The notes under the pieces: model-generated
Told to the model about the DNA's origin: nothing
The model's input: the letters and a program-made list of their open reading frames with translations, nothing else
Databases searched by the model: none
Position numbers and translations under genes: made by a program
Shown: positions 26,859 through 35,731 of the stretch, in pieces
Layout: each line of letters begins with the position of its first letter
How positions within the stretch are numbered: the stretch's first letter is position 1
Origin: Rhodanobacter sp.
GTDB taxonomy: Bacteria; Pseudomonadota; Gammaproteobacteria; Xanthomonadales; Rhodanobacteraceae
Reading direction: 5' to 3'
Assembly (NCBI GenBank): GCA_030148505.1
Contig: JASBTI010000009.1
Location: 124,001 to 188,000 of the forward strand
Length of the DNA: 64,000 bases

Positions 26859-29800
26859 ATGCGTATGCAGCAGCCGGACGGGAAACAACGCGAGGTGTCG
26901 TCATCGCGGGATGACGACATCCCCCTGCCGACTGAGTGGCGGGAACTGTTGTCGCCGCCGCGGGGGGTAGCGGCGGACGACCGCGGCGTGCTCGGCATTT
27001 TCCTCGAGGTTGTGTCGGAGGAAGGTGCTCCCTTTGCCCGACTGGAGGCAGCGCCGGTGGTGCTGGCAACGGTCGAGCACGGTCACTATGCCCGTCCCGC
27101 ACCGATGAACAGCAAGCACCTTTTGCATTCCAGCCTGCAACCGCGCGAACAGCGGCTGGCGGCTACGCTGTTGGGGTTGCCGCAGACTCAGCGCAAGAGT
27201 CGCAGTTACGCACATCTAGGCGGCCACCTAGGTGCTGCGTTGCTAGTGGAAATGCTCGATACGACACCCTGCTTTCTCGGCGGGCTGGCGGGATTGGCGT
27301 TGTCGCGGGGCAAGTCCCATCAGCTCAACTGGCAGTGGCAGATGGAATCCGATGGCAGTCAGCGGCTGCTTCCTGCATTGCCACACAGCCGGCGGCTGTT
27401 GCGCATCGACGGGCTTTGGTACCTGGACGCCGAACGGGCAACCTTGGGTATGCTCAAGGCGCCCGCCGAGGAAACCCGCTGGCTGGAGCTGCCACCGCTG
27501 AGGCATGAGCATGGCCGGCGTCTGGGTCAGTTGTTACCGGACAGTCGGCTGGCTTCACGGATTCCCTTGCCCAAGGTCTTTGCCGAGCCGCGCCGTTCGC
27601 AGATGGCGCCCAAGTCGGTACTGACGTTGCACGCACTGACCCGGCACGCGCGGCTGGCCGCAGGTACGCCGCCGCTCGGCTATGCCCGACTGGCCTTCGA
27701 CTATGCCGGTGAACGGTTGCCGGGGCGAGGTGGTGAACCCGTAGTACGCAGGGTTCGCAATGGCCAATTGGTGGAAATTACCCGCCGCAGGGCGGATGAA
27801 CTGGCGGCGATGGAGCAACTGGAGCGTATTGGCCTGACTCCGGCGGTGGATACGGAAGGGTTGCCCTGGGACGTCGCCGAAACCCTGCCGGAGGATGCCT
27901 GGCTGTTTCCCGGTACCGGTTATGCCGGTGCGCTGGAGGTCAATACGCCAGCCCGCTGGCTGGCCTTGCGCCCTAAGCTGGAGGAAGCCAACTTTCAGCT
28001 CGATTACGCGCCAAGTTTTCCGTTCGAGGTGCTGGAAGGTCCGGTGCGCTGGTATGGCCATGCGCAGGAGGATGCCGAGGGGCACGCCTTCGATCTGGAA
28101 ATCGGCATCGAACTGGACGGACAACGACATAACCTGTTGCCGGCCGTAGCGCATGCGCTGGCTGAGCATCAGCTGAGCCTGGGCCCGGCGCCGAACGAGC
28201 CCGAGGATGCTGTGTGGTACGCCCCAGTGGATACGCGCCGCCGCGTGCCGGTACGCCTGAAGGTGTTGCGGGGCCTGCTGGCACCGCTGGCCGAATATCT
28301 CGAAAAGCCCCGTGAGCGTCTCCACTTGCCCAGGGTTCAGGCCGGTCGTCTGGAGGAGCTGGCGGCGGCGATGCCTGCCGAGGGCGCGTTGGAGGCGGCC
28401 GAGCCGCTGCTGGGATTTGCTGCACGTCTGCGCGACGCCACGGCTCGGGCCAGCGACGCGGTACCCAAGGGGCTCACGGTGAAGTTGCGACCGTACCAGC
28501 GCGAAGGTCTGCGCTGGCTCAATGCCCTGGCCGAGGCGGGGGTGGGGGGCGTGCTTGCCGACGACATGGGCTTGGGCAAGACCTTGCAATTGATCACCCA
28601 TCTGTTGTCGATGAAGCACAGTGGCGCCCTGGCCCAGCCGGCCCTGATCGTGGTACCGACCAGCCTGATTCCCAACTGGCAATCGGAGATTGCCCGTTTT
28701 GCCCCCGCACTACAGGTGTTGACCTTGCATGGTCCGCAGCGTGCCGAGGAATTTTCCCAACTCGGCGCACAGGACATCGTATTGACCAGTTACGCCTTGT
28801 TGCCCCGGGACGCCAGCGTGCTGCGCAAGCAGGGGTTTGCGTTGATCGTGCTGGACGAGGCGCAGCAGGTGAAGAATCCGCGCACGCAGGCCCGTCAGGC
28901 TCTACTCAACCTGCGCTCGACCCGCTATGTCTGCCTTACCGGCACGCCGCTGGAAAATCATCTGGGCGAGTTATGGTCGCAGATCGACCTGGCGGTACCG
29001 GGGCTACTCGGTGACGAAAGCGCGTTCCGGCGCTACTACCGGATACCCATCGAAAAACAGCACGATGAGGATTGCCAGCAGCGGCTCAATCTGCGACTGG
29101 CGCCGTTCATCCTGCGTCGGACCAAGGCACAGGTGGCGAAGGAGTTGCCGCCGAAGACCGAGATCACCCGGCGGGTCGTGATGGAGGGCCGCCAACGCGA
29201 CCTGTACGAGGGCCTGCGTCTGGCACTGGCCGAGGAGCTGCGCGAAGTGATCGCCCAGCGTGGGATCTCGCACTCCGGCATCATGGTGCTGGACGCTCTT
29301 CTCAAGTTGCGCCAGGTCTGCTGCGACCCTCGCCTGGTCAAGCTGGAAGCTGCCCGCGGTGTGCGTGAGTCGGCGAAATTCGAGTTGCTGATGGAAATGT
29401 TGCCGGCACTGCTCGACGAAGGCCGCAAGGTACTGTTGTTCTCGCAATTCACCGGCATGCTCAAGTTGATCGCGGCCGAGCTCGACCGGCGTCGCATTCG
29501 TTACGTCACCCTCACCGGGGAAACCCGTGACCGAGCCGAACCGGTGCAGCGCTTTCAGGATGGCGAGGTGCCGTTGTTCCTGTTGTCGCTGAAAGCCGGA
29601 GGGGTCGGGCTCAACCTCACGGCTGCGGATACGGTAATTCACTACGACCCCTGGTGGAACCCTGCTGCCGAAGCGCAAGCGAGCGATCGCGCCCATCGCA
29701 TCGGCCAGGACAAACCGGTGTTTGTGTTCCGCTTGATCACCTCGGGCACGGTCGAGGAGCGCATCGAAGAGCTGAAGCTGCGCAAGGCCGAGCTGGCCGC

Positions 29801-29885
29801 TGCGGTACTGGAAGGTGGCGGAAGTCGCGAGAAGCTCAGTTTCGATCAGGCCGATCTGGATACCCTGCTGGCCCCTGTGCAGTAG
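26859..29885 (+). CDS. SNF2-family DEAD/DEAH helicase (SF2, Swi2/Snf2 type)
   Basis: About 1008 residues from ATG 26859 (a second ATG at 26865 and a TTG at 26838 are alternatives). The C-terminal half is a complete Swi2/Snf2 ATPase: DDMGLGKT near residue 567, DEAQ near 665, LTGTPLEN, FILRRTKAQVAKELPPKTE, SLKAGGVGLNLTAADTVIH and QASDRAHRIGQDKPV near 944. The first 550 residues carry no SWIM zinc finger and I recognise no motif there; they look like a regulatory or substrate module. Such bacterial proteins act on DNA-protein or RNA polymerase complexes, but this one's target is unknown. It lies 64 nt past gpsA. Confidence 0.85.
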   Translation: MRMQQPDGKQREVSSSRDDDIPLPTEWRELLSPPRGVAADDRGVLGIFLEVVSEEGAPFARLEAAPVVLATVEHGHYARPAPMNSKHLLHSSLQPREQRLAATLLGLPQTQRKSRSYAHLGGHLGAALLVEMLDTTPCFLGGLAGLALSRGKSHQLNWQWQMESDGSQRLLPALPHSRRLLRIDGLWYLDAERATLGMLKAPAEETRWLELPPLRHEHGRRLGQLLPDSRLASRIPLPKVFAEPRRSQMAPKSVLTLHALTRHARLAAGTPPLGYARLAFDYAGERLPGRGGEPVVRRVRNGQLVEITRRRADELAAMEQLERIGLTPAVDTEGLPWDVAETLPEDAWLFPGTGYAGALEVNTPARWLALRPKLEEANFQLDYAPSFPFEVLEGPVRWYGHAQEDAEGHAFDLEIGIELDGQRHNLLPAVAHALAEHQLSLGPAPNEPEDAVWYAPVDTRRRVPVRLKVLRGLLAPLAEYLEKPRERLHLPRVQAGRLEELAAAMPAEGALEAAEPLLGFAARLRDATARASDAVPKGLTVKLRPYQREGLRWLNALAEAGVGGVLADDMGLGKTLQLITHLLSMKHSGALAQPALIVVPTSLIPNWQSEIARFAPALQVLTLHGPQRAEEFSQLGAQDIVLTSYALLPRDASVLRKQGFALIVLDEAQQVKNPRTQARQALLNLRSTRYVCLTGTPLENHLGELWSQIDLAVPGLLGDESAFRRYYRIPIEKQHDEDCQQRLNLRLAPFILRRTKAQVAKELPPKTEITRRVVMEGRQRDLYEGLRLALAEELREVIAQRGISHSGIMVLDALLKLRQVCCDPRLVKLEAARGVRESAKFELLMEMLPALLDEGRKVLLFSQFTGMLKLIAAELDRRRIRYVTLTGETRDRAEPVQRFQDGEVPLFLLSLKAGGVGLNLTAADTVIHYDPWWNPAAEAQASDRAHRIGQDKPVFVFRLITSGTVEERIEELKLRKAELAAAVLEGGGSREKLSFDQADLDTLLAPVQ

Positions 29886-30232
29886 AGCTAGTGTCGCCTG
29901 CAGGAGATATCGCTTGTGCGCGTGACTTGAATCGCTGTGGCGGCGCTTCTGAGCGCGCTCACGAGAGCCTGTGGCGGCCCATGGGCCCGTGCCCTGCTGT
30001 GCACAGGGTCAATGTCACCACGGTGAGATGGGATGCCTCCCATGAGCAGGCGTCGCGTGGCTTGGACCGCTGGCCCGGTTTCGGCATGACGCAGTGCCGG
30101 CGGGCGGCAGGCAATGTGGCTCATAGCCGCTCTCGGCATCGGTTGACGGCTGGCTTGATCCAAGTCCCTTCCCACAACAAAGCGCCTCCCGAGGGGAGGC
30201 GCTTTTTGAAGCGAGTTAACCGACGCCTGCCA
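29886..30232. other. Intergenic gap with terminator
   Basis: 347 nt between the convergent SNF2 helicase and sodium symporter. Apart from the hairpin at 30179 and a small GGCCCATGGGCC palindrome, no gene or clear signal is seen. Confidence 0.6.
30179..30207. terminator. Bidirectional terminator between SNF2 helicase and symporter
   Basis: 12-bp stem AAAGCGCCTCCC/GGGAGGCGCTTT with a three-base loop (30179-30205), followed by TTTTT on the plus side and TTTGTTGTG on the minus side. The symporter stop is only 28 nt away. Confidence 0.85.
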
Positions 30233-31771
30233 TTAACCCACGTAATCGGCAAGCTCGGTGGCGTCGTTGTCGTTCGCTACGCCGAGTTTGCGAATCGCCA
30301 GGTTGGCGATCACGGCCACCACCAGGTTGAGGATCACGGCATACAGGCCGATGTAGGCTGGAATCACCCAGCCGCCCAGGTGCAGGGCATAACCCGATTT
30401 CTGGAAGCCGGTAAGCGAGGCTGCCCAGATGCCCCATCCAAGGCCCACTGCCCATCCTAAGAGCAAGGCCTTGGAGTCGAACCAGCGGGTGTAGATACCC
30501 GAAACGATGGCCGGCAAGGTCTGCAGGATCAGGATGCCGCCGAGCAACTGCAACTGAATCGCATAGGTCAGCGGCAGAAACAGGATGAACATCAGAGCGC
30601 CGAACTTGACCAGCAGTGAGAACATCTTGGCCATACTGGTTTCCTGTTGCACCGTGCAGTCAGGCTTGATGTAGGCCTTGTAGATATTGCGGGTGAACAG
30701 GTTGGCTGCCGCAATCGACATGATCGCTGCCGGCACCAGCGCGCCGATCGCCACCGCGGCAAAGCCCACCCCGACAAACCAGCTCGGGAAGAAGTGCAGC
30801 AGCAAGCCCGGCATCGCGAATTGCGCTTTGTATTCGGCGAAGTACGGTGCCAGCTCAGGCAGCTTATCGATACCGGCCGCATATGCCACGTAACCGAGCA
30901 TGGCGATCAGTCCCAGCAGGAACGAATAGGCCGGCAGGAACACCCAGTTGCGGCGCAGCGTGTTCGGTCCCTTGGCGGCCAGCACTGCCGTGGTGGCGTG
31001 GGGGTAGAACATCAGCGCCAGGGCTGAGCCGAAGGCCAACGAGGTATAGAAGGAAATCATGCCGGTGTTGCCGTCCTTGATCGGCGGCAGCAACAGGTGC
31101 TCCTTCGGAATCGCCGCAAAGATATTGCCGAAACCACCCATCTTGATCGGAATGATGACGATCATTGCAATGATGGTGATGTACACCAGCAGGTCTTTCA
31201 CCACTGCGATCGAGGCCGGAGCACGCAAGCCGCTGGTGTAGGTAAACACCGCGAGAACCGTGAAGGCGATGATCAGCGGCAGTTCGCCGATAAACCCGTG
31301 GGTCGGGAAGCCTAGGCCTCCGATGACTACCTGGATACCGACCAATTGCAGGGCGATATACGGCATGGTGGCGACAATGCCGGTCAATGCAATAGCCAAC
31401 GCCAGGGCGGGACTGTTGAAGCGTCCGGCGACGAAGTCCGAGGCGGTAACATAATTGTGCTTGCGCGCCACCACCCACAGTCGCGGCAGGATGGCGAACA
31501 CCATCGGGTAAACGACGACGGTGTAAGGCAGGGCAAAAAAGCCCAGTGCGCCCGCCCCGAATACCAGTGCGGGAACGGCAATGAAGGTATAGGCGGTATA
31601 GAGATCGCCGCCAATCAGGAACCACGAAATCCATGCACCGAATCGGCGCCCACCCAGGCCCCACTCATGCAGGTGGCTCATATCGCCCTTGCGCCAATGG
31701 GCGGAGGCGAAGCCGAGAATCGCGATGAATACGAACAGGGCAATGAAGACGACACTCGCAACAACATTCAT
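30233..31771 (-). CDS. Sodium:solute symporter, MctP-like
   Basis: 512 residues from ATG 31771 (GGAGA upstream), with about 13 membrane helices, typical of the SSS family. It shows GLGGRRFGAWISWFLIGGDL near the start, VTASDFVAGRFNSPALALAI and GFAAVAIGALVPAAIMSIAA, which fit the monocarboxylate (MctP) and YhjB branch. A DUF3311 gene ends 4 nt before its start; this pairing of small DUF3311 protein and symporter is seen in other bacteria. Likely substrate: a monocarboxylate or amino acid, not proven. Confidence 0.85.
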   Translation of the reverse strand: MNVVASVVFIALFVFIAILGFASAHWRKGDMSHLHEWGLGGRRFGAWISWFLIGGDLYTAYTFIAVPALVFGAGALGFFALPYTVVVYPMVFAILPRLWVVARKHNYVTASDFVAGRFNSPALALAIALTGIVATMPYIALQLVGIQVVIGGLGFPTHGFIGELPLIIAFTVLAVFTYTSGLRAPASIAVVKDLLVYITIIAMIVIIPIKMGGFGNIFAAIPKEHLLLPPIKDGNTGMISFYTSLAFGSALALMFYPHATTAVLAAKGPNTLRRNWVFLPAYSFLLGLIAMLGYVAYAAGIDKLPELAPYFAEYKAQFAMPGLLLHFFPSWFVGVGFAAVAIGALVPAAIMSIAAANLFTRNIYKAYIKPDCTVQQETSMAKMFSLLVKFGALMFILFLPLTYAIQLQLLGGILILQTLPAIVSGIYTRWFDSKALLLGWAVGLGWGIWAASLTGFQKSGYALHLGGWVIPAYIGLYAVILNLVVAVIANLAIRKLGVANDNDATELADYVG

Positions 31772-31775
31772 GGCA

Positions 31776-31997
31776 TCAGTCTCCACTTCCCTTGGGCACA
31801 ACCATCTTGTAGACGATGCCGATAAAAACGCCCGCTAGCGGCACCCAGACCAGTTGCCACCAGTAAAAGAAGGGAATGCCAAACAATGTCGGTTCCAGTC
31901 TGTTGAACCAAGGCACCACCAGTACAGCAATGCACGGTATGGCCAGCAGAAGGATCTGCAGCCAGCCGAGCTTGTGCGGCGTTGAAGTTGAATGCAC
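31776..31997 (-). CDS. DUF3311 small membrane protein (symporter partner)
   Basis: 73 residues with two membrane segments (LQILLLAIPCIAVLVVPWF; LVWVPLAGVFIGIVYKMV), matching the DUF3311 family that accompanies SSS symporters. It begins with GTG at 31997, preceded by GGGGGAGG about nine bases upstream. It ends four bases before the symporter and is surely co-transcribed. Role suggested: assembly or stability of the symporter. Confidence 0.8.
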   Translation of the reverse strand: MHSTSTPHKLGWLQILLLAIPCIAVLVVPWFNRLEPTLFGIPFFYWWQLVWVPLAGVFIGIVYKMVVPKGSGD

Positions 31998-32470
31998 GTT
32001 GAGCCCTCCCCCTTTTAAAAAAAAATTGCACGCGGAAGCGGTCTGCGCGGATTGCCACGATGCTTGGTCAGCCGCCCGATATTCGCCCCTCTAAAGGGGG
32101 CGTGACATGGGTGTCTCGCGCTGAGGTGTAGCCATCGCAAAAACGCCGCGTGAATCCGCCTGGTCGACACCTGCCCGAACCGAAAGCGGAAGCTGCACAG
32201 GGCCCTGACCCCTCCACGCGACGAATCAAACAGCAATGCGCTGCCGACTGCAAGGCTTGGATCGTACAGGCTGACTTTCCCATTGGGAGGCCCTACCAAA
32301 GTCTTAGAACTTTCGTTCGGAAAGTCCTTTCACCGCGTATTAACAGTCGTGTAGCCTTTCCGTAACTAGGCGCCATGGCTGTCGAAAGCCGTTCGGTGCA
32401 GGCAATGACTCGGCGATTTGTTATCCACTAACAAGAGAGAAACTGTCATGAATCCAGAGGGGAATTTGCC
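31998..32470. promoter_or_regulatory. Divergent control region between symporter operon and porin
   Basis: 473 nt with no gene beyond an 8-codon leader. It holds a perfect inverted repeat GACTTTCC (32273-32280) / GGAAAGTC (32319-32326), a nested ACTTTC/GAAAGT with 5-nt spacing at 32309-32325, and a possible -10 TATTAA at 32338. Together they look like an operator cluster for the porin, but no regulator is identified. Confidence 0.4.
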
Positions 32471-32474
32471 ATGA
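32448..32474 (+). CDS. Possible 8-residue leader peptide overlapping the porin gene
   Basis: ATG at 32448 starts MNPEGNLP and stops at a TGA which overlaps the porin ATG by 4 nt (ATGA). A purine-rich AAGAGAGA lies upstream. It may couple translation, or be accidental. Confidence 0.25.
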   Translation: MNPEGNLP

Positions 32475-33883
32475 AACAACATCCTTTGTTCTATGCCATG
32501 GCCGCGGCCTTGGGCCTGGCGGTGGCCAGTCCGACATTCGCGACAACCGTGCACAGGAAGGACGAGGTGAAGGCACTGCACGCGCTGATTGACAAGCAGC
32601 AGCAGCAGCTGAACCAGCAGCAGCAGGATCTGCAAATGTTGCGCGACAGTCTCAAACGGCTGGAAGGTACTCAGCAACAGCAGCAGGCGCAGATCCGGGC
32701 GCAGGCCAGCGCGCCGCCGCCTGCATCCAAGGCTTCTGCACCGACGTTCAGCAGTGCGCCGGGAACGTCGGTTGCGATGCATGGCTGGGTCAGTGCGACG
32801 GCCTTCAGCCAGAACAAGAGTTTCATCTTCGGCAACGGTACCAATGCGGAATTTCCGGTACCCGGTTCCACCGGTTCGCTCAGCGGCGTCGATGTACGCA
32901 ACACCCGTCTGTGGTTTGATTTGAGCGGTGCGAAATTCGCCGGAAACTGGCAGGGCGGCGGGCATCTGGAGCTGGATTTCTTCGGTGGGTTCAACGGTGC
33001 CGGTGCCTTCAGCAGCCAGCAGGAAACACCACGCCTGCGGCAGGCGTTCATGACCTTGCAGAATCCCGTGAGCGGCACCAAAGTACTCATCGGTCAGCAA
33101 TTCAATCTGACGATAGGTCTGGACAATATCCCGGCGTCACTGACTAACCTGGCGTTCCCGCTCGGCTACGGTGGCGGCTCGCTGATTGGCTGGCGATTCC
33201 CTGGCGTGGTGATGATGCAGGATCTCAACCATGGCGGGTCAGGGCCGAAATGGCGGCTTGACCTCGGTGCCTTCTCGGGCAACTGGGACGGTCCGGGCAA
33301 CAACGTCAACTACCAGACTGCCGGCAACGTCGGGTTTAGCCCGCAGCTGGAGGCGCGACTGCATGTGCAAGGCAGCGACTGGCTGGCTTATGCGGCAGTG
33401 CATTACAGCAAGATTGATTTGCGCGGTGTCGGCGGCACTACGCCGACACCGATCACGCCAAGCTTCACCAGCGAAGCGGTTGTGGTGGGCGCCAACTGGC
33501 ACCCCGGTGCCTGGATGTTCAAAGGCAGCTGGTACACCGGCAAGGGCATTGGCCAGCTATTTGGGTCGCTGACGCAGTTCGGCGACATCAAGGACACCGG
33601 CGGCTTTGTGCAGGCAGGCTATTCGTTCACGCCGCACTGGAGCACCGACGCGTTTTACGCGGTGGGCAAGCCGAACAACCAGGACGTGATCGCATGGATG
33701 GGGCACGGTTCTGCCGGACGTCTGGATAATCGGGAGGTAGCCGTCAGTCTCAATTACACCTCCGGTGCGTACGGGTTTGGTTTGCAGTGGATGAATGACA
33801 AGCTCAAATCCACGACCAATGGCATCGATCGGCAGACGACAACAGGCAATCAATTGAGCCTTAGCGGTATCTATCACTTCTAG
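32471..33883 (+). CDS. DcaP-like outer-membrane porin
   Basis: 470 residues. Signal peptide ending SPTFA, then a Q-rich coiled-coil (about 35-80, KQQQQQLNQQQQDLQMLRDS) and a beta-barrel that ends with GIYHF, the C-terminal Phe of outer-membrane proteins. Features such as VAMHGWVSATAFSQNKSFIF, VDVRNTRLWFDLSG and VLIGQQFNLTIGLDN are typical of DcaP / trimeric dicarboxylate-type porins. It probably moves the solute used by the adjacent symporter or ABC transporter across the outer membrane. AGAGGGG precedes the ATG. Confidence 0.8.
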   Translation: MKQHPLFYAMAAALGLAVASPTFATTVHRKDEVKALHALIDKQQQQLNQQQQDLQMLRDSLKRLEGTQQQQQAQIRAQASAPPPASKASAPTFSSAPGTSVAMHGWVSATAFSQNKSFIFGNGTNAEFPVPGSTGSLSGVDVRNTRLWFDLSGAKFAGNWQGGGHLELDFFGGFNGAGAFSSQQETPRLRQAFMTLQNPVSGTKVLIGQQFNLTIGLDNIPASLTNLAFPLGYGGGSLIGWRFPGVVMMQDLNHGGSGPKWRLDLGAFSGNWDGPGNNVNYQTAGNVGFSPQLEARLHVQGSDWLAYAAVHYSKIDLRGVGGTTPTPITPSFTSEAVVVGANWHPGAWMFKGSWYTGKGIGQLFGSLTQFGDIKDTGGFVQAGYSFTPHWSTDAFYAVGKPNNQDVIAWMGHGSAGRLDNREVAVSLNYTSGAYGFGLQWMNDKLKSTTNGIDRQTTTGNQLSLSGIYHF

Positions 33884-33894
33884 TACTGAGCTGG

Positions 33895-33917
33895 CCGCCG
33901 GCATATCCTGCCGGCGG
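33895..33917. terminator. GC-rich hairpin downstream of the porin
   Basis: 9-bp stem CCGCCGGCA/TGCCGGCGG with a TATCC loop, 12 nt past the porin stop. No clear U-run follows, so it may be a weak terminator or an mRNA-stabilising end. Confidence 0.55.
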
Positions 33918-34094
33918 GTCTCACCAGTAATGGGATAATGCGTTTATTCTTCGCCCCTCCGTTGCCTTGGAGCAGGGCGTGAGCCCGTGGATCGCTCATG
34001 GAGTGAGAGATGACCTGGATATTCGGACCCAGTCCCGCGAAGTTCGTTGGCAGGCTGTAGAAATGTTGCCTGAATTACAGGGGCTTGACCGGCA

Positions 34095-34910
34095 ATGAAC
34101 ATTTCGGAAAAAGAACGTCTTACCAGCCCGACTCCACGAAATCTGTCGAGTACACCTATTTTATGTGCCCACAAGTTGGGCAAGAAATTTTCCGGATTTA
34201 CCGCGGTGGAGAATGTCGATCTGGCGATTGCCGAGGGATCGATTCACGCCCTCGTTGGGCCGAATGGCGCAGGCAAGACGACCTGCTTCAACCTCCTGAG
34301 CAAGTTTCTCGAACCCAGTTCCGGCGATATCTTTTTCCGGGACAGGAACATCACCCGTATGCGGCCGGCAGATGTCGCTCGCCTTGGCATGGTGCGTTCC
34401 TTTCAAATCAGTGCCACTTTCCCCCATATGAGCTTGCTGGAAAATGTGCGCGTCGTACTGCAACGCGCAGCAGGTCTGGCCCATCAGTTCTGGATGCCGC
34501 CCCGCGCATTGGCGCGGCTTGACGATGAGGCACTGCGTTTCCTGGAAATGGTGGGTTTGAGTGGCCAGGCGAGGCAACTGGCCTCCAGCCTGCCCTATGG
34601 CCACAAGCGTGCGCTGGAGTTGGCGACGACCTTGGCGATGGACCCTCGGTTGTTGCTGCTGGACGAGCCGACGCAGGGCCTGGGTCATGAGGATGTCGAA
34701 CAGGTCACCGAGCTGATCCGCCGTGTAGCCCAGGGGCGTACCGTGCTGATGGTCGAACACAACATGTCGGTGATCTCGAAGATCTGCGATCGGGTCACGG
34801 TAATGCAGCGAGGTCAGGTGCTGGCCGAAGGCAGCTACGACGAGGTCTCGGGAAATCCCGACGTCATCGCGGCCTACATGGGTGACGCGGAAGAGGAGAT
34901 GCACGGGTGA
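34095..34910 (+). CDS. Branched-chain amino acid-type ABC transporter ATPase (LivG-like)
   Basis: 271 residues. Walker A GPNGAGKTT (55-63), signature SSLPYGHKRALELA, Walker B LLLLDEPTQGLG and switch His in MVEHNM are intact. The extended N-terminal part and FSGFTAVENVDLAIAEG match the LivG/BraF subgroup of HAAT transporters. It is the first gene of a five-gene operon (ATPase, ATPase, binding protein, permease, permease) and overlaps the next gene by 4 nt. Substrate could be an amino acid, amide or aromatic acid. Confidence 0.85.
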   Translation: MNISEKERLTSPTPRNLSSTPILCAHKLGKKFSGFTAVENVDLAIAEGSIHALVGPNGAGKTTCFNLLSKFLEPSSGDIFFRDRNITRMRPADVARLGMVRSFQISATFPHMSLLENVRVVLQRAAGLAHQFWMPPRALARLDDEALRFLEMVGLSGQARQLASSLPYGHKRALELATTLAMDPRLLLLDEPTQGLGHEDVEQVTELIRRVAQGRTVLMVEHNMSVISKICDRVTVMQRGQVLAEGSYDEVSGNPDVIAAYMGDAEEEMHG

Positions 34911-35692
34911 ATCTGCTGGCGCCGCCGCCTTCTACCGTCCAGGTGCAACCCGGGGGCTCGGGCGACGCACTCACGCGAGGCAAGGAGCCGGCAGCTCTCA
35001 GCATTGGTGACTTGCATGCCTGGTATGGCGATTCACATGTGCTGCATGGAGTCGAGCTGACCGTCAATGCCGGTGAAACGATCTGTCTGCTGGGGCGCAA
35101 CGGGGCCGGTCGAACTACTACCTTGCGCGCCATCATGGGTCTCACCAGCGCGCGTACCGGCAGCATCCGCGTGTTCGGCAAAGAAGTCATCGGTCTGCCG
35201 CAGCATCATGTTGCCCAGCTCGGCGTGGGCTACTGCCCGGAGGAGCGGGGAATTTTTGCCAGTCTCACCACGCAGGAAAATTTCCTTTTACCGCCTAGCC
35301 TGCCGACCCGCTTTCCCGGGTTTTCGATCGACGAAATCCACGCGTTGTTCCCCAACCTCAAAACGCGCGCCAACAGCCCGGGAACACGACTGTCCGGTGG
35401 CGAGCAGCAGATGCTGGCAGTTGCCCGGATCTTTCGAACCGGCGCGCGCCTGCTGCTGCTCGATGAAATTTCCGAAGGCCTAGCGCCGGTGATCGTTCAG
35501 GCCTTGGGCCGGGCGATCAAGGAGCTCAAGAAGAGAGGGTTTTCGGTATTGCTCGCGGAGCAGAATTTCAGATTCTCTGCAAACCTGGCGGATCGGTTCT
35601 ACGTGATGGAGCGCGGGAAGATTGTGCTGGAAATTGAACGTTCCGAGCTGAGCAACAAGCAAGCTGAATTGAAGGAACTACTCGGCGTCTGA
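34907..35692 (+). CDS. Branched-chain amino acid-type ABC transporter ATPase (LivF-like), Walker A Lys replaced
   Basis: 261 residues starting at GTG 34907, overlapping the preceding stop. Signature LSGGEQQMLAVARIF and Walker B LLLLDEISEGLAP are complete. The P-loop reads GRNGAGRTT (63-71): the invariant Lys is Arg69 (codon CGA), an ATP-hydrolysis position. I recall the same change in some other proteobacterial LivF-like proteins; if functional, catalysis may rely on the LivG-like partner. The N-terminal 30 residues are low complexity. Confidence 0.8.
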   Translation: MNLLAPPPSTVQVQPGGSGDALTRGKEPAALSIGDLHAWYGDSHVLHGVELTVNAGETICLLGRNGAGRTTTLRAIMGLTSARTGSIRVFGKEVIGLPQHHVAQLGVGYCPEERGIFASLTTQENFLLPPSLPTRFPGFSIDEIHALFPNLKTRANSPGTRLSGGEQQMLAVARIFRTGARLLLLDEISEGLAPVIVQALGRAIKELKKRGFSVLLAEQNFRFSANLADRFYVMERGKIVLEIERSELSNKQAELKELLGV

Positions 35693-35731
35693 GCGCCGCA
35701 ATGTCACACTGACCATCAAGGAGACATATTC

